Shown here one piece after another: positions 17,022 through 23,425 of a DNA stretch of 33,084 bases. Within the stretch, counting starts at the first letter, position 1. Every line of letters begins with the position of its first letter. A program made the position numbers and the translations under genes. The stretch is from Actinomycetota bacterium. GTDB taxonomy: Bacteria > Actinomycetota > Thermoleophilia > Solirubrobacterales > 70-9. The notes under the pieces were generated by a model. That model made no database searches. It was not told the DNA's origin and was given only the letters and a program-made list of their open reading frames with translations. Where the stretch lies: the NCBI GenBank assembly GCA_018268575.1, contig JAFDWF010000215.1:1-33084 (forward strand). Direction: 5' to 3'.

Positions 17022-18050
17022 ATGTTCGACTTAGGAACTCTCTCCGCGCCGATCGTCCAGGCGCCGATGGCGGGTGGGATCTCGATGCCTGCCCTGGCGG
17101 CGGCTGTCTGCGAGGCGGGCGGGCTCGGGTTCCTCGCCGCGGGCTACCGCGAGCCCGACGCGGTCGCCGCGGAGGTGGCCGAGCTGCGGGCCGCGACCGG
17201 GCGACCCTTCGGCCTCAACGTCTTCGTCCCGTCGCCAGGTGGTCCGGCCGATCCCGAGGTGGTGGCGCGCTACGCGCAGCGGATCGCGGCCGAGGGCGAG
17301 CTCGGCGAGCCGCGCCGCGACGACGATCACTTCGAGGCGAAGCTCGCGCTGGCGGCGGACCTCCGCGTCCCCGTCGTCTCCTTCACCTTCGGCTTCCCGG
17401 TCGCCGCCCGCTGCGAGGCACTGCACGCCGCGGGCTGCGCGGTCTGGGCGACGGTGACGACGCCGGCAGAGGCGGAGGTGGCGCTCGCCGCCGGGGCCGA
17501 CGCGCTCGTCCTGCAGGGGTTCGAGGCGGGCGGGCACCGCGGCTCCTTCGACGACCTCGCCGCGAACGACCTCGGCCTGCTGACCCTGCTGCGATTGGTC
17601 GCCGGGATCACCGCGGTGCCGCTGATCGCCTCCGGCGGCCTCTTCGACGGCGCCGGGATCGCCGCCGTCCTCGTCGCCGGCGCCGCGGCGGCGCAGCTGG
17701 GCACGGCGTTCGCGCTCTGCCCTGAGGCGGCCACGTCGCCGGTGCACCGGGCGGCGATCGAATCCGACGCCCCGACCGACGTCACCCGCGCCTTCACCGG
17801 CCGCCGCGCCCGCGGCGTCGTCAATCGCTTCATGCGCGAGCACGGCGAGGCGGCTCCCTCCGCCTATCCCGAGGTCCACCACCTGACCGCCCCGCTGCGT
17901 AGCGCCGCCCGCGCTGCCGGCGATCCCGACCGCCTCCACCTCTGGGCGGGCCAGGCGCACGCTCGTGCCCGCGCCATCCCCGCCGCGCAGCTGATCGACG
18001 AGTTGGACGCCGAGCTCCGCGCGGCCCTCGCCGATCCTCGCCTCCCATAG
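17022..18050 (+). CDS. Nitronate monooxygenase (2-nitropropane dioxygenase family)
   Basis: The 342-residue product is an FMN-dependent TIM-barrel enzyme that oxidises alkyl nitronates such as propionate 3-nitronate to the aldehyde and nitrite. Visible motifs are APIVQAPMAGGISMPALAAA (FMN site at strand 1), GGLGFLAAGY, FGLNVFVPS (strand 2), QGFEAGGHRGSF (substrate and FMN loop, with the His expected to be the catalytic base), and VPLIASGGLFDGAGI followed by GAAAAQLGTAFALCPEA (phosphate-binding strands 7 and 8). The length fits the class I enzymes of bacteria. It lies just after pcm. Its TAG stop doubles as the start of a TAGACT box 11 bases before the next ATG. Confidence 0.92.
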   Translation: MFDLGTLSAPIVQAPMAGGISMPALAAAVCEAGGLGFLAAGYREPDAVAAEVAELRAATGRPFGLNVFVPSPGGPADPEVVARYAQRIAAEGELGEPRRDDDHFEAKLALAADLRVPVVSFTFGFPVAARCEALHAAGCAVWATVTTPAEAEVALAAGADALVLQGFEAGGHRGSFDDLAANDLGLLTLLRLVAGITAVPLIASGGLFDGAGIAAVLVAGAAAAQLGTAFALCPEAATSPVHRAAIESDAPTDVTRAFTGRRARGVVNRFMREHGEAAPSAYPEVHHLTAPLRSAARAAGDPDRLHLWAGQAHARARAIPAAQLIDELDAELRAALADPRLP

Positions 18051-18064
18051 ACTCCCTGCCGCAA

Positions 18065-18469
18065 ATGAGGGGTGGCATCTACGTCCTGAACTTCTACTCC
18101 GCGGTCTTCGGCGATCAGCTGAAGCGGGGTCGCAAGACGGCGACCATCAGGCTCGGCGACAAAAGCGCCAAGTACGAGCGCGGCCAGCTCGTCTGGATCA
18201 CCATCGGCTTTCGCCACAGCCCGCGGGAGAAACTCTTCGCCGCGGTGATCGACGACGTCGAGGTGAAGCCGCTCTCCGGGCTCTCGCGCCGCGACATCGA
18301 GCACGACAACCCCGAGTTCCGCCGCCTCGACGAGACCCGCCGCTTCCTCGAACAGATCTACAGCCGGCCGATCGACGACGACGACCTGGTCACGGTCGTG
18401 CGCTTCTCGCAGATCGTCGAGCCGCCGCGCGCGCACCTCGGTAACGGGGAGACGCCGCACCACAACTGA
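18065..18469 (+). CDS. ASCH-domain-like small protein
   Basis: The 134-residue product resembles the ASCH/PUA-like beta-barrel family: LNFYSAVFGDQLKRGRKTATIRLGDK, in two parts (FGDQLKRGRKTATIRLG), then YERGQLVWITIG and AAVIDDVEVKPLSGLSRRDI. The GRKT-T-R and GD-W-like pattern is what ASCH proteins use for nucleic acid or modified nucleotide binding. Some ASCH proteins hydrolyse N4-acetylcytidine, but nothing here shows that activity. A TAGACT box lies 11 bases upstream of ATG 18065. The SRPBCC gene follows after 19 bases. Function remains open. Confidence 0.65.
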   Translation: MRGGIYVLNFYSAVFGDQLKRGRKTATIRLGDKSAKYERGQLVWITIGFRHSPREKLFAAVIDDVEVKPLSGLSRRDIEHDNPEFRRLDETRRFLEQIYSRPIDDDDLVTVVRFSQIVEPPRAHLGNGETPHHN

Positions 18470-18488
18470 GGTCGGCTCGGGGCGGGAG

Positions 18489-18959
18489 ATGGAGTACTCG
18501 TTCCTGACCACCTGGCTCCTACGCTCGCCGCGCGAGCCGGTCTGGGACGCGATCTACGACGAGGCCGCCTGGCCGGAGTGGTGGCGCGGGGTGGAGGTGG
18601 CCGAAGAGGTGCGACCGGGGAACGATGCAGGCGTCGGCACGATCTCGCGCATGGTCTGGCGCAGCCTGCTCCCCTACCGGGTCGAATTCCACGTGACCGC
18701 GACGAAGATCGAGTACCCGGCGCTGATGGAGGGCCAGGCGACCGGCGACCTCGAAGGGGTGGGTCGGTGGCGCCTCTACGAGCAAGAGGGCGTCACCGCC
18801 GTCCTCTACGAGTGGAACGTGGCGACGACGAAGCCATGGATGAACCGCATGGCACCGCTGCTGCGCCCGGTCTTCGAATGGAACCACGACTGGGTGATGC
18901 GGCGAGGCGGCGAGGGGATCGCCGAGCGCCTCGGCTGCGAGCTGCTGGCGCTGGATTAA
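18489..18959 (+). CDS. SRPBCC-superfamily (polyketide cyclase/START-like) protein
   Basis: The 156-residue product has the helix-grip layout: a first strand TTWLLRSPREPVWDAIYDEAAWPEWWRGV (key residues PxxxVWDAIxDxxxWPxWW), then VGTISRMVWRSLLPYRVEFHVTATKIEYP as central strands, and a long C-terminal helix after TKPWMNRMAPLLRPVFEWNHDWVMRRGGEG. Such proteins bind hydrophobic ligands in an inner cavity; many act as cyclases, transport or stress proteins. No ligand can be named. It is the last gene before the second repeat block, 3' end at 18959. Confidence 0.82.
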   Translation: MEYSFLTTWLLRSPREPVWDAIYDEAAWPEWWRGVEVAEEVRPGNDAGVGTISRMVWRSLLPYRVEFHVTATKIEYPALMEGQATGDLEGVGRWRLYEQEGVTAVLYEWNVATTKPWMNRMAPLLRPVFEWNHDWVMRRGGEGIAERLGCELLALD

Positions 18960-19217
18960 TTTGGAGGCGGGTTGTCGGGGCGTTGGCAGGCGCCCGGTGG
19001 GGTCCGGGCCGGAGGTGGTCCGGGCCGGACCGATCGGCGCCCCGGCGTCCCGGGCGTCCCGGAGGCGACCCGGGCAGGCTGTGGCCGCCTCCGAGACGCC
19101 CGGGACGGGAGGTCTTGCGGGAGGAGCTTGCGCAGGGACGGACCGGCGCGGGGGAGGCCCGGCGCAGGGACGGGTGCGTGGCGGGGGAGATCCCACGGGG
19201 CCGGGATCCCGGCGTCT
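18960..19217. other. Non-coding GC-rich stretch before composite repeat 2
   Basis: No convincing gene is seen. The stretch holds REP-like hairpin copy D (19048-19105) and a 12-base direct repeat GCGCAGGGACGG at 19130-19141 and 19162-19173. Frames run through it on both strands but have no family resemblance. Confidence 0.6.
19048..19105 (-). repeat. REP-like hairpin repeat, copy D (hairpin only)
   Basis: Bases 19048-19067 pair with 19086-19105 with one mismatch, around an 18-base loop with GGGCAGGCTGTGGC. Loop and inner stem match copy C and the reverse complement of copy A, while the outer stem (TCCCGGGCGTCCC) is specific to C and D. The GCATCCGGGCGCC tail is missing. Confidence 0.75.
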
Positions 19218-19432
19218 GATCCCGACGTCTCCGTGACGGGACAGACGATTGCGACGTCTCCGTGACGAGGCCGACGAAAGACGCCACGAAGACCGTGCGA
19301 TCCGCGCGGGTCCCGTCGGGGAGATGCATGATCCGGCGGGATCCCCGCCGGATCATGGTCGGTCCGTGACGAAGGGTCCACGATCGCAGGGAAGGCGTGA
19401 GCCTTCGTGGGGAGGTTCAGGTCCCCGTCTCG

Positions 19433-19478
19433 CGCTGCGTGGATCGACCCTGCCATGGCAGGGTCGATCCACGCAGCG
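19433..19478. repeat. 46-bp perfect palindrome in composite repeat 2
   Basis: The two halves are exact complements with no loop, centred on CCATGG. It occupies the position where copy 1 has the unrelated palindrome 247-280. The flanking ACCGTGGAGGA sequence on the right is shared by both copies. Confidence 0.9.
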
Positions 19479-19600
19479 TCTTCGTGACCGTGGAGGAAGG
19501 GTGGAACCGGTGACGTCTCCCTCACGTCTCCCGCGCACTTCCCGGCGTCTTCCTCACGTCCCCGGGCCCCGCCCGGACCCTCTGCCGTCTCCTCAAATCT

Positions 19601-19690
19601 CGGCCTTCTCGGAGGCGGCCACAGCCTGCCAGGGCCGCCTCCGAGAAGGCCGCGTCCCTTTCGGCATCCGGGCGCCAGCCGGCGACGCAG
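19601..19690 (+). repeat. REP-like hairpin repeat, copy B
   Basis: Bases 19601-19620 pair perfectly with 19633-19652 around the loop ACAGCCTGCCAG. The conserved GCATCCGGGCGCCAGCCG tail follows at about 19663-19681. Same orientation as copy A. It ends 20-30 bases from the 3' end of mobA. Confidence 0.85.
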
Positions 19691-19710
19691 CATCCTGGCG
19701 GCCGAGGCGC

Positions 19711-20352
19711 TCAGAGGAGTGCTGCGGCGGCGCGCAGGTCGGCGGCGTCGTTGACGTTGAAGAAGGCTCGGGCGAGGTCGCCGAACGGGGCGAGGGCGGC
19801 GTCGTCGAGGAGGCGCGGCGAGAGCGCGGCGACGGTGCGGCGGAGCGGCTCCTCGCGGCTGAGCGCGGCCTCCAGCTCCGGCAGGAGCGCCGGCGACCAA
19901 CGGGCGACGAGCGGCTGCGCGTTGTCGCCCGGGGCCGGGACTACGAGCGGCTCCGGCGCATCGGCGAGCGCCCGGAGGAGGGTCGGCGGGACGAAGGGAA
20001 AGTCGCAGCCGAGGACGACCAGCGGCCGCCCCGCGTGTCGGAGAGCGGCGACGATCCCGGCGAGCGGATGGACCGGTTCGGCCGGCTCCGTCACCACCTC
20101 GACCGCCTCGATCCCCTCCCACGCCCCCGCGGCCGTCCCATGGCCGGACATCGGGGCCAAGGGACGGCGGCGCAGGTCGGTGCCGGTCTTGGCGACGACG
20201 AAGGCCTCGAGGCCGGCGGCCGCGAGGGCGGCGAGCGGATAGGAGATCAGCGGCCGGCCGCCGAGGTCGACCGCGGCCTTCGCCCCGCCGAGGCGGCTCC
20301 CGCGCCCGCCGGCGAGCACGGCGCCGAGCGCTTGGGGTCGGTCACGTCCCAT
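19711..20352 (-). CDS. mobA: Molybdenum cofactor guanylyltransferase MobA
   Basis: The 213-residue product links GMP from GTP to molybdopterin, giving the guanine dinucleotide form of Moco. Its nucleotide-binding signature is LAGGRGSRLGGAK (13-25), followed by GGRPLISYPL, the metal-binding LGCDFPFVPPTLL (D117), NAQPLVARW and the C-terminal FFNVNDAADL. The stretch between strand 3 (FVVAKTGTDL) and EVVTEPAEPVHPLAGI is longer than I expect for the family by roughly 20 residues. Residues 62-74 there are encoded by an inverted repeat (20132-20168). ATG 20352 is used; longer frames would overlap moeA. It is divergent from moeA with 41 bases between. A guanine dinucleotide cofactor fits the nearby formate dehydrogenase, which is of the DMSO-reductase family. 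Confidence 0.9.
   Translation of the reverse strand: MGRDRPQALGAVLAGGRGSRLGGAKAAVDLGGRPLISYPLAALAAAGLEAFVVAKTGTDLRRRPLAPMSGHGTAAGAWEGIEAVEVVTEPAEPVHPLAGIVAALRHAGRPLVVLGCDFPFVPPTLLRALADAPEPLVVPAPGDNAQPLVARWSPALLPELEAALSREEPLRRTVAALSPRLLDDAALAPFGDLARAFFNVNDAADLRAAAALL
20132..20168. repeat. Inverted repeat inside mobA coding sequence
   Basis: Bases 20132-20145 pair with 20155-20168 (14 bp with one A-A mismatch) around a 9-base loop. It encodes residues 62-74 of MobA (RRPLAPMSGHGTA), in a loop that appears longer than usual. The arms are rich in GTCCC and GGCC, unlike normal codon-driven sequence around it. Confidence 0.7.
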
Positions 20353-20393
20353 CCGGGCGAGTGTCGCAGGGCCAAGTACGGCAGGGTGTGCAC

Positions 20394-21623
20394 ATGGCGA
20401 AGGCGATCGAGGTCGAGGCGGCGCGGCGCGAGGTGCTGGCGCGGGTGCGCCGAACGGCGGTCGAGGAGGTCGGCCTCGGCGAGGCGCTCGGGCGGCGGCT
20501 GGCCGTCGACGCGATCGCGGGAGGCCCGTTCCAGCCCTTCGACAACTCGGCGATGGACGGCTTCGCGGTGCGCGCCGCCGACGTGGCGGACGCGGGCGCC
20601 GACTCGCCGGTCGCGTTGACGGTCGTCGACGAGTCGCGCGCCGGCCATCCCGCATCGCGCGAGCTCAGCCCCGGCGAGGCGATCGCGATCTCGACCGGCG
20701 CAGTGCTCCCCGCCGGCGCCGACGCGGTGGTCCGCGTCGAGGACACCGAGGACGTCGGGGGCCGCGTCGCGATCGGCGCCTCGGTCGCGGTCGGCCAGGA
20801 CATCCGCCGGACGGGCGAGGACATCGCGGCGGGCGAGACGGTGCTCACGGCCGGCGCCGAGCTGGGGCCGGCGGAGCTCGGGGCGCTGGCGACGATCGGC
20901 CTCGACCCCGTCCCCGTGCACCGGCGCCCGCGCGTCGCGGTGCTCACCTGCGGCGACGAGCTCCTCCCGCCCACCGCGCCGCTCGGGCCAGGGCAGATCC
21001 ATAACTCGAACTCGCCGACGGTCTCCGCCCTCGCCCGGCTCGCCGGCGGCGAAGTCGTCACGGTCGGCTGGGCTCCCGACGAGCCCGCGGCGACCCGCGC
21101 AGCCCTGGAGCGCGCGCTCGGGGCCGACCTGGCGATCGTCTGCGGCGGCGTCTCGGTCGGCGCCCACGACCACGTCAAGGGGGCGCTCGCCGAGCTCGGT
21201 GCCGAGCAGGTCTTCTGGCGCATCGCGCTCAAACCGGGCGGCCCGACCTGGTTCGGCACTCGCGGCGACACGCTCGTCTTCGGCCTGCCCGGCAACCCGG
21301 TCTCGGTGATCGCGACGTTCCTCCTGCTCGCCCGCCCGGCGCTGATCGCGATGGCGGGTGGCGACCCGGTCGGGCGGCGCACCACCGCCCGCCTCGGAGC
21401 CGCCTACGAGAAGCCGACCGACCGCGCCCACGCGGTGCGCTGCCGGCTCGAGCTCACGCCCGAGGGCTGGGTGGCGACGCCGCTGCCGCGCCAGGGATCC
21501 CACGTCCTCACCTCGATGCTCGCCGCCGACTGCCTCGCCCTGATCCCGACCGCCACCGCCGCGATGGTCGCGGGCGAGACGGTGGAGGTCGAGCTGCTCG
21601 ATCGATCTACCATGGGGCGATGA
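20394..21623 (+). CDS. moeA: Molybdopterin molybdotransferase MoeA
   Basis: The 409-residue product inserts molybdate into adenylylated molybdopterin in the cytoplasm. Clear family signs are PFDNSAMDGFAVRAAD (about residues 45-60), GEAIAISTGAVLPAGADAVV, VGQDIRRTGEDIAAGETVL, the MoCF domain VAVLTCGDELLPP with IHNSNSP, CGGVSVGAHDHVKGAL, and FWRIALKPGGPTWFG with VFGLPGNPVSVIATF. The length is normal. ATG 20394 is preferred over GTG 20361, since family members begin close to the first helix. Its TGA overlaps the ATG of the MoaD-MoaE fusion by 4 bases, so the operon continues. Confidence 0.95.
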   Translation: MAKAIEVEAARREVLARVRRTAVEEVGLGEALGRRLAVDAIAGGPFQPFDNSAMDGFAVRAADVADAGADSPVALTVVDESRAGHPASRELSPGEAIAISTGAVLPAGADAVVRVEDTEDVGGRVAIGASVAVGQDIRRTGEDIAAGETVLTAGAELGPAELGALATIGLDPVPVHRRPRVAVLTCGDELLPPTAPLGPGQIHNSNSPTVSALARLAGGEVVTVGWAPDEPAATRAALERALGADLAIVCGGVSVGAHDHVKGALAELGAEQVFWRIALKPGGPTWFGTRGDTLVFGLPGNPVSVIATFLLLARPALIAMAGGDPVGRRTTARLGAAYEKPTDRAHAVRCRLELTPEGWVATPLPRQGSHVLTSMLAADCLALIPTATAAMVAGETVEVELLDRSTMGR

Positions 21624-22357
21624 CCGCGAACGTCCGCCTCTTCGCGATCCTACGCGAGCGCGCCGGGCGCGACTCGGTCGAGATCGACCTGCCCGAGGGC
21701 GCCACGGTCGGCGACGCCTTCGAGCGGCTCGCCGCGGTGCCCGGCCTCGGCGAGCTGGTCGGGCGGCTGCCGGTCCGCATGGCGGTCAACCGCGAGTACG
21801 TCGGCGTCGGCGCGCCGATCGCCCCCGGCGACGAGCTGGCCCTGATCCCGCCGATCTCCGGCGGCGCCACCGACGACCAGCCCCATGTCCTTGGTAACCC
21901 AGAGGGTGACAAAGGACATGGACCCTCCCAGCGGACGCACGCCTCCGTGACCGAAGAGGCGCTCTCGACGGAGGAGCTCTCGGCCTGGGTCGGGGACCCG
22001 GGCGCGGGGGCGATCGTCAGCTTCCAGGGGGTGACGCGGGACGTCGCGAGCCTCGACTACGAGGCCTACCGCGAGATGGCGGAGGAGCGGATCGCGGCGA
22101 TCCTCGCCGATGCGGTGGAGCGCCATGGGTTGCTCGCCGCGGCCGCCGAGCATCGCGTCGGGCGGGTGCCGCGGGGCGAGCCGGGCGTCGTCGTCGCGGT
22201 CTCCGCCGGGCATCGCGAGGAAGCGTTCTCGGGCGCCCGCGAAGCGATCGACCGGATCAAGGCCGAGGCGCCGATCTGGAAGCGCGAGCTCGACGCCGCG
22301 GGCGAGGGCGCCTGGGTCGAGGGCGAGGCGGCACCGGAACAGGAGCCTTCCCGTTGA
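21620..22357 (+). CDS. moaX: MoaD-MoaE fusion, molybdopterin synthase (MoaX-like)
   Basis: The 245-residue product joins both subunits of molybdopterin synthase, which puts the dithiolene sulfurs on precursor Z. Residues 1-82 are a MoaD ubiquitin-like fold ending in IPPISGG, where the Gly-Gly (81-82) must be free to carry the thiocarboxylate. A linker (83-108) is partly encoded by a palindrome. Residues 109-245 are MoaE, with FQGVTRD, LDYEAYREMAEERI, HRVGRVPRGEPGVVVAVSAGHR and IKAEAPIWKRE, which holds the two active-site lysines. The loop after VTRD is short (ASLDYEAY directly, without the usual acidic insertion). Mycobacterial MoaX is known to be cleaved after the MoaD Gly-Gly; the same is inferred here. 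The reading frame is unbroken. Separate moaD and moaE joined by loss of a stop codon is a possible origin. Confidence 0.9.
   Translation: MTANVRLFAILRERAGRDSVEIDLPEGATVGDAFERLAAVPGLGELVGRLPVRMAVNREYVGVGAPIAPGDELALIPPISGGATDDQPHVLGNPEGDKGHGPSQRTHASVTEEALSTEELSAWVGDPGAGAIVSFQGVTRDVASLDYEAYREMAEERIAAILADAVERHGLLAAAAEHRVGRVPRGEPGVVVAVSAGHREEAFSGAREAIDRIKAEAPIWKRELDAAGEGAWVEGEAAPEQEPSR
21883..21921. repeat. Palindrome encoding the MoaD-MoaE linker
   Basis: The outer arms CCATGTCCTT and AAGGACATGG pair perfectly (10 bp). The inner arms continue with two mismatches to a short loop near CAGAG. In frame it encodes residues 88-101 (PHVLGNPEGDKGHG), between the MoaD Gly-Gly and the MoaE domain. It is less GC-rich than the surrounding gene. 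Confidence 0.8.
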
Positions 22358-22401
22358 CGGGCCGAAAACTAAAGCCCTCCTTGAGTTTTCGGCCCGTCAA
22401 C
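22353..22401. repeat. 18-bp-stem hairpin spanning moaX stop and moaC leader
   Basis: Bases 22353-22370 pair exactly with 22384-22401 around a 13-base loop (AAGCCCTCCTTG). The TGA stop of the fusion gene (22355-22357) lies in the left arm, and moaC starts 14 bases after the right arm. The loop contains CCTCCTT, which resembles the anti-Shine-Dalgarno sequence. A regulatory or attenuating effect on moaC is possible; a partial terminator is another reading. Confidence 0.8.
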
Positions 22402-22415
22402 ATGGGGGTGCGGTG

Positions 22416-22907
22416 GTGAGCGAGCTCACGCACCTCGGCGACGACGGGCGGGCGCGGATGGTCGACGTCGGCGCCAAGGCGACGAGCGAGCGGCGGGCCA
22501 CGGCGCGAGCGCGGCTGCGGATGGCGCCGGAGACCGCCCGCGCGGTGGAGCGCGGCGACGGGCCCAAGGGCGAGGTCCTCGGCGTCGCCCGGATCGCCGG
22601 GGTTCAGGCCGCCAAGCAGACCTCCGCGCTGATCCCGCTCTGCCACCCGCTGCCGCTCTCCTTCGTCGACCTCACCGCGACCGTCGACGCCGAGGCGGGG
22701 CTGGTCGAGCTGATCGCCGAGGCGCGCACGGTCGGCCAGACCGGGGTCGAGATGGAGGCGATGACCGCCGCCTCGGTCGCCGCGCTGAGCGTCTACGACA
22801 TGGTCAAGGGACTGGAGCGCGGCGTCGCGATCGAGTCGATCGTCCTGCTGAGCAAGAGCGGCGGGCGCTCCGGCGAGTGGCGCCGGGACGAGGCCGCCGC
22901 CGAGTGA
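22416..22907 (+). CDS. moaC: Cyclic pyranopterin monophosphate synthase MoaC
   Basis: The 163-residue product converts the MoaA product 3',8-cyclo-GTP into cyclic pyranopterin monophosphate, the first stable intermediate of Moco synthesis. Hallmarks are ARMVDVGAKATSERRATARA, AGVQAAKQTSALIPLCHPLP with the conserved Lys and His, TVGQTGVEMEAMTAASVAALSVYDM as the helix with the catalytic Asp, and KGLERGVAIESIVLLSKSGGRSGEW at the C-terminus. Start GTG 22416 gives VSELTHL, the usual MoaC N-terminus; GTG 22413 is equivalent. MoaA, its partner, is not in this window. The TGA shares one base with the ATG of mog. Confidence 0.95.
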   Translation: MSELTHLGDDGRARMVDVGAKATSERRATARARLRMAPETARAVERGDGPKGEVLGVARIAGVQAAKQTSALIPLCHPLPLSFVDLTATVDAEAGLVELIAEARTVGQTGVEMEAMTAASVAALSVYDMVKGLERGVAIESIVLLSKSGGRSGEWRRDEAAAE

Positions 22908-23425
22908 TGCGCGCCGCCCTCCTCACCGTCTCCACCTCGAAGGCGCGCGGCGAGGGCACCGACGAGAGCGGCGCCCGGCTCGCCGCGTTCGCGACCGGGC
23001 TCGGCCTCGAGATCGCCGCGCAGGAGCTCGTCGCCGACGACCGCGCGACGGTCGAAGAGCGCCTCCGCCGCTTCGCCGACGAGCTCGGGGTCGAGCTCGT
23101 CCTGACCAGCGGCGGCACCGGCCTCTCCCCCGACGACCTCACCCCCGAGGCGACCCGCGCCGTGCTCGAGCGCGAGGCGCCCGGGATCGCCGAGGCGATC
23201 CGCGCCGCCTCCCGCCCCCACAGTCCCCACTGGATGCTCTCGCGCGGCGTCGCCGGGACCCGCGGCGCCACCCTGATCGTCAACTTCCCCGGCAGCCCGC
23301 GCAGCATCGACCAGTGCGGAGAGGCGCTCGCCGCCGCCCTCCCCCACGCGCTCGCGCTGCTCGCCGACGAACGGCCGGCGCACGCCCCGCCGCCGCCTCC
23401 CGCCCTGCGCGGCGACCTCAGCTGA
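22907..23425 (+). CDS. mog: Molybdopterin adenylyltransferase (MogA/MoaB family)
   Basis: The 172-residue MoCF-fold protein activates molybdopterin by adenylylation before MoeA inserts molybdate. It begins RAALLTVSTSKARGEGTDESGARLA (strand 1 and the S-D-x-x motif region, here T-S-K-A-R) and has VLTSGGTGLSPDDLTPEAT (the GGTG nucleotide and pterin site) and SRGVAGTRGATLIVNFPGSP. A Pro-rich tail (HAPPPPPALRGDLS) follows the fold. The ATG overlaps the moaC stop by one base. Its 3' end overlaps the convergent formate dehydrogenase gene by 8 bases, both stops lying within one TCAGCTGA octamer. MogA versus MoaB cannot be decided from the sequence. Confidence 0.9.
   Translation: MRAALLTVSTSKARGEGTDESGARLAAFATGLGLEIAAQELVADDRATVEERLRRFADELGVELVLTSGGTGLSPDDLTPEATRAVLEREAPGIAEAIRAASRPHSPHWMLSRGVAGTRGATLIVNFPGSPRSIDQCGEALAAALPHALALLADERPAHAPPPPPALRGDLS

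Larger units (their letters stand above)
19218..19690. repeat. Composite dispersed repeat, copy 2
   Basis: This matches 37-570 over most of its length, with about 150 nearly identical bases around the 29-bp core palindrome at 19328-19356. It differs by a 7-base insertion near 19240, a 2-base insertion near 19268, a completely different central palindrome (19433-19478) and the lack of the 55-bp hairpin found at 381-435. It ends in REP-like copy B. It lies between convergent 3' ends (SRPBCC and mobA), so it is not a promoter element for either neighbour. Confidence 0.8.
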
